Shown one piece after another: positions 1 through 11,730 of a stretch of DNA of 64,000 bases (within the stretch, counting starts at the first letter, position 1; every line of letters begins with the position of its first letter). The notes beneath the pieces were generated by a model. That model was not told the DNA's origin, ran no database searches, and saw only the letters and a program-made list of their open reading frames with translations. A program made the translations under genes and the position numbers. The stretch is from Chrysomallon squamiferum (lineage: Eukaryota > Mollusca > Gastropoda > Neomphalida > Peltospiridae): contig CM022675.1 of the NCBI GenBank assembly GCA_012295275.1, positions 6,944,832 through 7,008,831 of the forward strand. Direction: 5' to 3'.

Positions 1-88
1 TCTTCAGACTGACTAGGAACCAAAGGAAATACTGAGAGAGAGAGAGAAATTTATGAAGAAATTATGAATATGGTTTTTATCACAATAC

Positions 89-187
89 CTTTTGGCCTAC
101 TGTACCAGGAAGTCCAGGTGGTCCCATGTTTCCCATAGGTCCTGGTGATCCAGCTTGTCCAGGTAAACCATCAACTCCACGTAAACC
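89..187 (-). CDS. Collagen exon 15: major helix (99 nt), last in window
   Basis: Eleven triplets, from GLR GVD GLP GQA to GTV GQK, phase 0 on both sides. The acceptor is TTTCACAG and the donor GTATTGTG. The following 88 bases to the window edge are intron, so the next exon lies outside. Confidence 0.97.
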
Positions 188-3100
188 CTGTGAAATAATT
201 TGTGTTTTTTTGTATTTACATTTTTTGGTTTATAATATAAATTTAATTGTAGTTATTTTTATGATAAAATAATAATTATTACTTATTTATTTTGTATTTA
301 TTAAACTCATTTTAATATGTGTTCATATATATTTATATACTTTACAGAATATAAAAACTGTCACATTGATAAATAAAAGCGAATTAAATTAATGGTGTTA
401 AAGATACTTTTTTAATTTTTGGTTTATAATATACTTTAATATATACAATTTAAAAAAAAATATCTATTATGATAATTTAAAATTGTTATTTTCATATTAA
501 TTAAATTCAAAATAAAAGTTTAAAAAATTACAGTATATAAAAAAACAAAATGATCAAGTTTAATAATAAACTGCTTTCACTGTATTTCATTATTTTAAAA
601 ACAAATTTTTTTCTAAATAACACTAAAATAAATATATGAACATATCACACATTTGTGCCAAATTAATGCAATAAATAAATAAATAAATAAATAAATAAAA
701 ACTTACTCTTGGACCTGGAAGTCCATCCTGTCCTCTTTCTCCAGAAAGTCCACGTGGTCCTGGTGGTCCAGGAGGTCCAGAAGAACCTGGTGGTCCAACA
801 GTACCCTAATATACAAAGAAAAAAATGTAAAGTATCAAAACAATCATTAAAAAATTTCAAAATTTTTTAAATGCTGTGTTATGAATTTATAAAAATGTTG
901 AGTTATGGATAAATTCTGAAACAATTTGTATTCATTAATGACGAGAAATTCTGAAATAATTTGTTTTCATTAAATGATGGAAATTCAGAAACAATTTTGA
1001 GTTAATTAAACAAAAGGAAATTACGAAACAATTTTAATCTGTTAAATGAAAGAAATTCAGAAACAGTTTATATTATCTCGTAAGAGATTTTTGTTTCTTT
1101 ATTCTAAAACTTATTATTCTAAAAAGAAATGTTTAAAAAAAAAAGAACACAATATTTAAGAATTGTACTTACTGGTTCTCCTTGTAAACCTTGTTCTCCA
1201 CGTTTACCCATGAAACCACGGTAACCCTGGAACAAACAAGAACAAAAAGATCAACAAAAATAATAGACAGAAAGATAGAATAAAAAATAAAAATATAGTG
1301 AAACAACATTAAAAAGAAGACAAACACAAGCTATAAGGTCCTGAAAAGTTTGAGAAAATAATAAAAGGTTTTAAGATAAAAAAAAAAAAAAAAAAAGAAT
1401 ATTACAAGATTAGTAAGACCAAGAAATTTCCTATTTCAAACATAGCTCTGCAGTTGTGTCAAAACACACAAATATTTTTCGGATTTTAATAAAACTAAAT
1501 CCTCTAAACGATTCCTTGCTGTTAATAAATAAAAGTAACCTATGTGAGTGTTCATTCATGATGTAGCATAATAAAAGCTATTTATTTTTAAAATGTTATC
1601 TAAAAGTTATACGCAATGTAAAATATCAACACGTTTATTATCAGTATTTTAAATAATATAAATATATATATATATAAACGTACCATGTGACCTTTAGGAC
1701 CTGGCATTCCTGGCATTCCTGGTCTTCCTGGGGCACCCTGTAATAGCAGTATTATTTATTATTCAAAATCCAGTTCCAGTCAACACTAAAATATTTATAA
1801 CGGTCTCAAGTCATAGATACATTTTACACAAACTTTAGTGATATTTATGAGATGAAGATTTTGACACTGTAGTGAAATGTTTGTTATAAAAATTAATTGT
1901 AAATTAATATCAAAGCAAATGCTGAATAAATGATGCTCATAGAAAATGTTTTAACCACAGCAATAATGAATAAATGCAAATGTTTTTTTTTAATTCTTTT
2001 TCAAAGAAAATATATTTTAATGGCTTGTGTCATGGCTTGTACATATATTATTAAGTATTTTCATAACCATGTTACTGAAAAAACTGACAGACATATGTAG
2101 ATACAGACACCAAACATACACAAATATATACATGTCCACATACATATATATGTACAGTAGCACACACACACACACACAGATATACCCACATTAACCTACA
2201 CAGAAATTTTCACATATACATTTAAATGTGGAAAAATTAATTTACTTATTTCTTTACTAATTTAATTTTTTTCTAATAAATCAAATAATAATGTAGGTAA
2301 TAATAACAAGTAGAGAAGTAGCACTGATAGCCAGAGCCTGTGGCAAGGCAAGTGTATTGTGCAACCCTAAGCCATGGAAATTAGCCATCCCTGGGCCCAT
2401 ACCACTAGTCCAATAGTGAACTTAAGACTTTTTGTGCCCAGGGGAACTACCCCTGTGGCCCCACCCATGCTACACCACTGACAAAAAAAAAAAAAAAAGA
2501 TCACAAACCCTTGCTCCAGGTGCTCCTTGGGATCCTGCTTCACCATGGCGACCAGGGTCACCCTATGAAAAAACAAATATAATTTATATATTATTATTTT
2601 TTTTTTTTTTTTTAACATTGTTAAATTGAAACAATAAAAACTTCAATTGATTATTATTATAAAATATATTTAAAATTAAAACATGAAAGAAATCAAAATA
2701 AATTTTTAAATTAAAATATTTACATCAGGTCCTGGTGGTCCATGAGGTCCAGGCTGTCCTCTCATTCCTGGGGGTCCCTAAAATGAAACATAAAAAAAAG
2801 AAAACATTTAAATGAGGCTAAAACACGAACAACCATACAAAAAAAGAAAAATTTGTAAATTACTGGTGCTATGACAGATCCTTGCAACCTAAATGGATCA
2901 ATTTAAATTAAAAATATTATTACAATAAAATTATACAAAAACAAACATACTGATAAAAACACTTTGAAAGTTTATTATTATTATTAGTTTGTATATATAT
3001 TAAAATTATGTGCTGTAAGTCACTGTTATTATTATTATTTTTCATGACAGAATAATTAAAAAATTAAATATATATTGATAGCAGTGACAAAGTTATCTTA

Positions 3101-3230
3101 TAAAGGGAGATTACTCACAGGATTTCCTGGATCTCCAACATTTCCTCTGATGCCTTGAGGACCTGGTGGACCCTAAAATAAATAAATAAATAAATAAATA
3201 AATAAACAAACAAAAAATAAATAAATAAAA

Positions 3231-3266
<36 letters not shown>

Positions 3267-3684
3267 ATATAAATAAATAATTTAATTATTTAATATTTTG
3301 ATGTGTTCACAGGAACATGAATACTGTTTCAAATTTTCATTTTCAAAAATAAAAATCAAGAATTCTTATATCGATAAAGATGTTAAAACATATTATGTGA
3401 ATGCAAAGACTTATTTTATTCAAAAATATAAAATAAAAAATAATTTTATTTACTCACTGGAGGTCCAGGTGCTCCACTTTGTCCTCGAGGTCCAATTGGT
3501 CCCTGAAAATAGTTTTAAAATTGTCTCATTAAATATTGATTAAATACTATTCTCATTATTTTTAATACAAAAAAAAAAAAAATATATAATGGTTACACAT
3601 TTTTAGCTGTAAATTAAACATTTGATTTTAAGTATTTCTATAAATTTAATTTGATTTTTTATTTATCCTCACCATCTTGATCAC

Positions 3685-3742
<58 letters not shown>

Positions 3743-3877
3743 GTTGTTATAAATTTATATCAACATATACCCAAGCATTTGTATATTCACATACTTTATT
3801 ACATCATATTTATAAATTTTTGCTTAAGTTTATTTATTTTTTAATATTTGTTGTTGTTACTATTATTATTACTATTG

Positions 3878-3924
<47 letters not shown>

Positions 3925-6102
3925 CCTATTATTGTAACTGTTCTTTGTTATTACTGTTTTCGTTATTATCACTGTTGTTGTCATTGTTGTTACTATATTT
4001 TTATTACTATTATTGTTATCATCATCATAAACAACATCATCATTACTGTAATAATACATGTAATAATAATAATAATCATCATAATTATTAATGAATAATT
4101 ACTATTATTGTTGTTGTTGTTATAAATATTTCAGTAATAAACTTACCACTTGAGCCTGCAGATACTGAGGTCCAAAAGCTGCACCTCCAGCTTTGCTTCC
4201 ATAGCTCCGTTGTACGTACATCTGATAGGCTGCATCAGCAGACTGCGATCATAATAATATACATTAGTCATTTAGAAAATATCACTTAGAAAATATATTT
4301 AATAACTGACATTAAAAGATATCATTTAATAATAGTCATTTGGAAAATTTCATTTAATAATTAGTCATTTAGAAAATATCACTTAATAACAGATATATAG
4401 AAAATATCCATTTTATAACTGTCATTTAGAACATAGTCAATATTAGTTATTTAGAAAACATCATTTAATAAATCTTATAATAAAAACTTTTCTTTAGTAA
4501 TTGTCAAATACATTTTTTTATTAGTTAAATATATGTAACTCAAAATTCATAAGACTAGAATGTATATCATAGATTAAATTGAAAAATACATTTTAATTAG
4601 TAATATCATATATTTGATTTTTTCCTAAGGATATGTTACATTTAGCTCCAAACGATTTTGGTTTTATTAATCCTAATTTTTGGTGTTTTTACATAAAAAG
4701 TTGTAACTGGTAAAATAATATTTCAAAGTTTACCATTTCACTGTCACCAGGTGGTCCTGGTGGTCCAGGAACACCATGTCGGCCATCTTGTCCTGGATCT
4801 CCCTAATAAATAAAACATATAACTCTAATTTAAATCAAGTGAAATCAGAACTTGTGAGCACATCAAATATACCTTTATCATTTTCTGATAGCTACATGCC
4901 AAGAATGATTCATAAATATATTTTTCTTTAAAAGATAATCACCATTTAAGATTGAATTTGAAAACTTTAAATATTTACTGAAGTTATCTTTGAAAGAAGT
5001 GATGGGGAAATTGAAAAAAAGAAAGAATGTCAGTCAAATATGGGTGCTATTTGAATGATTAATCATTATAAAATACTTGTTCACTTTTATTATCAATAAT
5101 TAAATCATTTATACATTATGTGTATAAGTAGCTCTGAGTCTGTCTGTATGTGTGTGTGTCAGTGTTTTATTGTTTGACTGAAATAAAATCTTTTCATTTT
5201 CTGAGACAATGTTTTTATTAGCCTGTTTCTTATATCACAACAGTTGCACTTTAACACTTTTTTTTTTTTCTTTTTTTTTTTTCAGGCTGATGAAATCGTA
5301 AATCATAGCAAACACACTTCGTGATAAATTAATCGTAAACAGCTCTAGAAATATATTACAAGCTTCCTTTGGTCTTGTAGATAAAATAAGAATTTATTGA
5401 AATGTTTTGTAAAAAAAAAATGATCAGAATTAAATAATTAAAGCATAGCTATCATTAAAAAAAAAGAAGTTAAATGTTAAAATATTAAAATATCTGTTAA
5501 ATGTGTAATGCTTTTCGACTGCCATTTTTGCTGAATACTATTGATGACGTCTGCTATACATGTTCGTCTGCTGAATTTACCGTCTGCTAAAAAGTAGCAC
5601 AAAAACAATGTGAATGATGAAGAATATGTATTATTTCTGGGTGACATTGTTATTCAACCAACAACTGTTTGGTTCCACTTCCTATGGCCGCATATCTGAC
5701 ATATTTCTGTATTATTTTAGTAAGAATGATTTCCTCAGCTTACGATTCCCTCCCTTAGTCGTAATTCTTCACATGTGAGTTGTACATGTGTACCAGAAAT
5801 GTTGAAATATTCGATTTAAACCACATGTAAAAAGTTGTGCTAAAGTTAGGTGAAGTCAGAAATAAATATACGCAGACACAGAAGTAATTTATAATGTTGG
5901 TGTGTGTGTGTTATAGTGAGTAGTTGTGTAGATATGTATGTGTATCTATGCCTGCGTATATTCCAATTATTAAATTTATAACACGAATTGTTTTCCATAT
6001 TTGTAAGATAAATAAAATAAATAAAAATAATAATGATAAAAAGAAGAAGAAGAAGAAGAAATAATATTAATAATAATAAAGATAAATTAAAATAAAACCA
6101 AA

Positions 6103-6136
<34 letters not shown>

Positions 6137-8396
6137 GCCTCAATTATTCTATTCTTAACAATGAAAACATAACCATACGTAATTATAAAATAAAGACTAC
6201 AAATGTATTTTACAAATACGTACCCTTCTTCCAGGCTTTCCCTGAATACCAACTTCTCCATCTTCTCCCGGGAAACCCTAAAATAACAAAAATTGTAATT
6301 TATTCTTCCAACAAAAATATTTATTTTATTTTTAAAATTATCAAACATCAAAAATATATAAATTATTATAACACTGATAAAATTATTTTAAATGTCATTA
6401 TCATTGAGATTAAAATTATCTTGATAAAAATAATAATTGTTTCAAGTTAATTTTTTACCATGTTAATAAATGTGGTATGAAAGTTACGTCGTGAATATTA
6501 TTTAACATTAATTAAAATGATATATATATTTTTTTAACAGTAGAAACATAAACAATGTTGCGTAAAAATTACTAACGTATCAGAGATTGCAAAAACAATC
6601 GTTCGTACTAATATCGCAAATACATTTTTGTTTTTTATTCATATTCTTGCAAATGGTTCATATTGACAAAACAAAAACCAAACCTAAAAATGGTTTCATC
6701 TACTTTTGGCAAAATCTGATATTTTCCAAAAAAGACTTAGTTTTTGCACTGGTGTTTTCGTTTGTTTACAAAACAGCTATTAAATTCTTAATAAAAAAAC
6801 AAAACAAACTACTACTTAAATAAATAAAGAAAAGAAAAGAAAAGAAAAGAAAGAAAAGACATATGGTAATAAAATAAAATTAATTAATTAACTAAATTAT
6901 TTAAATAAATAAATAAAATAAAATAAACAATACAATTTAGGTTATTTTTTAAAAATTATTTCTTAAAACCTTACCAGCAATTTAAAAAACGATTTGAAAA
7001 AAACAAATAATAATAAGGAACACTAACCTAAGTAGCTGGTCAGTAGATTTCATGTTCATAGCAAACATACTTAAAACACAAACATATTTTAAGCAATGGC
7101 CATGTTATATCCACATGCTTAAATCATATGGTTCTAAATACATTAACGACATAATTATGTCAACTATTTTTGTATCACCAGACTTGTAATATTAAATTTA
7201 AATAATAAATTATTCTGGATATTCAGACTGGTTTACTTTCAGACACCAGTAATTCATTAGCCTTCTATTTTTATATTGTGCAGTCTCAAAGATTAATATT
7301 CATTCTAGCAGAACTGATAGGCACCAGGTTCAATTCCTGATACCCGCGGACATCAAAAATTAGCTATGGAAATTCGTTTTAACATTAATCTACTTCCATA
7401 TTCATAGAATAATTCAGAGTCTTGTATTTTCAAAACACCTGGAAAACATTTTAAAAATTTAATTACGTATTCATTGTAAGTTCGTTTCTTTTTCACATTC
7501 TGTTTCGCTTAAAAATGTTTCTAAAATTATCGTAATCAAGGGAGCTAACAAATTATGTTTTACATTTAGGAATGCCTGGTTATTATTTATTTTTCTTTAT
7601 AAATAAGTAAAATAATGAGTAAAATAAATGAATGAATGAATGAATGAATAATAATAATAAATTAATATTTTATTTGAAATTAAATAAAATAAAAACAAGA
7701 AAAGAAAGTTAATGAAATAAACAACGAAAAGAAAAATAAGCAAGTGAAGATCTGAAGTTATCTCCCCTTCATATGATAATTTCTAAGAAGTGCGAGTGTT
7801 GAAGCAAGAAAGTGTAAAGCTCCAATACTTACAGTCACTGCCTTCATTATCATATACCGTCTCTGAAAGTAATATGAAACGTTTCATATTTCATTATCTG
7901 TTTCAAAATTCAGCATTATGAAACACTAGTAAATTAATTAATAATATCGCTAAATGATCTCCCCTTTTCCAAGTTCGTAACATTCAGTGTATTCAATGTG
8001 TATCAGATCAGAAATATTTTTTTTTCTTCTGACCAAAACATCTATTTAGAATATTTTTTAGATGCTTTGGTATTTCTTTATTTATGAATAATTATTCATA
8101 ATTTAATTCATGTTATTTCAAGAATAATGAATGTTTCTATTCTAGCCTAATTTTGATTACTTTACTCAGGAATTATTAGAAATGAAATTCGTGAGATATT
8201 ATTTACACCAAATAATTATTTTTGGTATTTTTTGTATTATTTTTATTATTTTATTTATTTATTATTCATAATGAAAATTAGAACCTGGTTTTATTCAGGC
8301 AGAAATATTACCATCGCTAACATTATTCTTCGGTTTTTTGTATTGTTTTTCTTTTTTTTCTTTTTTGAATTCAAGAATGTCTCGTAAATAGTGCAA

Positions 8397-8465
<69 letters not shown>

Positions 8466-9296
8466 TATTATTATTAATACTACTACTACTTTTTTTACTG
8501 ACCTATTTAAAAAGAACAATTATAATGACAACAATAAAATATTTCTGCCACACGAATTATTCTTTTTCTTACTCATAAATTTCTTTTATTAACACTTTAC
8601 CACTGTGTTCCCGTTACGACTTCTACTACTCAGAATATAACAACAAAGTATTCTGTTGGTTAATAAGGTTTGACTTAATAACCCAAAACATATAAACAAC
8701 AAGTAAATTAATTAAAGTATTATTTCAGATAAAATTAAAATTACAAAAACAATTAAATAATTACATACCTCTTCAGGTGAATGGGCCTCACCTGAAAACA
8801 AAAAATATTTAAATATAAATAAATACGTAATACACAAAACATTATAAATAAATACAATAGTTAATTAATTTTTTTTTTAGAGAATATAAATAAATTAAAA
8901 TTAAAGATAAATAAATTATAATTAATTTTTAAAAAAAATAAATAAAAAATAAACGTGCAATGTTTATTTATTTTTATGCTATATATTTGTTCGTTCTTTC
9001 TTTATATTTTTTACTTCTTTATTTTATTTTTTTATTTTTTCATTTTTTCTAATGCACGTGCATACTGAATAATTTTATTGTTCATATGTTCAACAGATGC
9101 CAAAATAACGAGATGTCGATTTACATAAATATCGTTTAGGAATATTCATATATTGGGCAAGACATCATTATTTGTTTTTATTAATTTTATTCTTATTTAT
9201 TTATTTATTTATTTATTTGTTTGTTTGTTTTATTCTTTGTTTTTTGTCTTTTTAAAACAATAAAAATGAAATAAGATGAAAATAACAATAATAAAA

Positions 9297-9335
<39 letters not shown>

Positions 9336-9342
9336 ATAATAA

Positions 9343-9374
<32 letters not shown>

Positions 9375-9592
9375 ACAAATAGTAAAATAATCAAATTAAT
9401 GTTAAAACAAATAAAACAAAAACACCTGAAAATAAAGCAGATTAAAATCTTTTATCACAGAGAAATGTTTGAACAAACAGTCCTAAAGTACATTGCTAAA
9501 TTATAACTACTATTTTATATATATTATTTAAAATTTCATTTCAGTTGTGCGTATAAATCTACATATCGAAACAAAATTGCTATTACAGCTGC

Positions 9593-9672
<80 letters not shown>

Positions 9673-10140
9673 ACCATATTCATTGTACTTATTATTTAAT
9701 AGCGCTCTTTTTTATGCCGATTGCACTTAAGAGCTCAGATAATTGTCACGTGCCACTGTTTGCTCACGTCTGCGTTAGTCTTTACTTGTACTTCATTATT
9801 CAGTTTTTAAAAAATAATTTCACAGTATGATTGCATTAGATATAAACGTCAAACGTGTCTCTCTTTGTCACACTGTAAACTGTTTTAATTCCATGCACCT
9901 TTTTCATCTTCTTTTCGTTTTGCGTAATTATACGAAAAGAGATAACTGGTGGTTAATTATTTTAAACGTCTAATTCATACTTCTGAAACTGTTGTATCGA
10001 GATTTAATAAGCTTTATTTTCAAAATATACAAAAAATAAAAAATAAAAATGAAAGAAATAAAAAAATAAAAGTAAAAATAGAACAGAAAAGAAAGAGAAA
10101 AAAGAAAAGTATGTTTTTTTTTTTCGTAGCCGATCTTAAA

Positions 10141-10204
<64 letters not shown>

Positions 10205-10851
10205 CAATGTACATTTCTCAAAATTAATTGATTACGTCTTTACCGTATTCTGGCTTGCAGTCGCTCTTCCATTCACATTCCACGTCACCTTGGATACAGG
10301 TACACTGAAAACACGTGTTGTTGGGACTCGGAAACCATGTCTGTCCGTCCTTGTATTTTAATCCCATATGAAAACAATCTGAAATAAATAAATAAATAAA
10401 TAATAAGACGAAGACGAAGAAGAAGAACAGCAACAATAACAGTAATACTAATACTAATAACAAAAACAATAACAATAATAATAATAATAACAACAGCAAC
10501 AACAACAGTAACAGTAACCTTTTGATGACGTAAGGAAAAGTTTTAAATATATAATTAAATATTTCAAAATATATATATATTTTTTTTCTTTCTTTTTTTT
10601 TTAATGAAGGACTGCAGTTATTACGTCATGTCATAGATCGAGTATTCATTGGAAGCATAATTAAAGATTCTGTGCTGCAATCAGAAACAAAATGTTTGAT
10701 TCCGGCCGAAACTTTCGACTATGAAAAGTTTCAAGATTAACTGTTCGTATAAGGTAAAAAAAAATCCAGAGTTTGTATAAAAACAGAAGTTATTCTCGTT
10801 GTTTTTACTTCTTTTATAATTTTTATTTTTTATTTTTATTTATTTTGTATT

Positions 10852-10882
<31 letters not shown>

Positions 10883-11435
10883 TTACAGTTGTTGTTGTTA
10901 TTGTTATATTTTTGCTGTTTATGTTTTAATACTATCTCCTTGTTGTAATTAAAAGAAAAAATTAGGCAGTTATATAATTTACTCGACAGATCAGGAATTA
11001 ATTTGGGAACCAGTATCCTTGTAACTGATAATTAATGTTGATAATAATATAAAATATATGTTTTAATAATAACACGGATGTATTTTCGAAAAATTAAGCA
11101 AAATATTTCTTCTTGAAACAGTGGGAAGAAAAACGCGTTGAATATATTTTTCTAAAAAATAATAATAATTTAAAAAATTAGCAAATGACGACAAGTAAAG
11201 TACAATGTAATCCTAAATATCTATCGTACTTTGTTAAAATATTAATATTTTCTAGCTAAAGGTAAAGTTATAATCTGTTTCTTCTTTTATTTGTTATCAT
11301 TGTTTCTCTGCATTCAATGCATTTTTCTTTGGAAAAACTTTAACAGATGTTTTACGAAAGGAAAGGAATACTATTGGCATTCAAAACAAAAACAAGACGA
11401 TGCTGTTCTCGAACATTCCCGAATGTTCCCGAATT

Positions 11436-11530
<95 letters not shown>

Positions 11531-11698
11531 TATGTTTTTATTTGAGAAATTAATGAACTATATTTTCAGAAATGTATTTATTTTGCAAAGGGTCAGTATT
11601 GTACATGCTGTACATGAACAGTTTATGAACTCTAAAAACAGACAATGGACATCATGGCTTGTTGTTTATTCGTTTTATTTCGTAGACAACGAAGGGCC

Positions 11699-11730
<32 letters not shown>

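Larger units (their letters stand above)
8792..10243 (-). other. Collagen intron 2
   Basis: It contains AAT/AAAT runs near 9290-9375, a 70-bp (CT)n tract at 9595-9664, a unique stretch at 9670-9960 and a second (CT)n tract at 10146-10199. I looked here for the missing CC-x2-C part of the VWC domain and saw no suitable exon. Confidence 0.75.

Noticed and set aside
3820-4098. ORFs rich in Ile, Asn and Asp on both strands
   Set aside because: They translate ATT/GTT trinucleotide repeats inside a collagen intron.
10020-10227. ORFs across the (CT)n tract at 10146
   Set aside because: Ser-Leu and Arg-Glu runs are CT/GA repeat translations. The real coding part nearby is exon 2 only.
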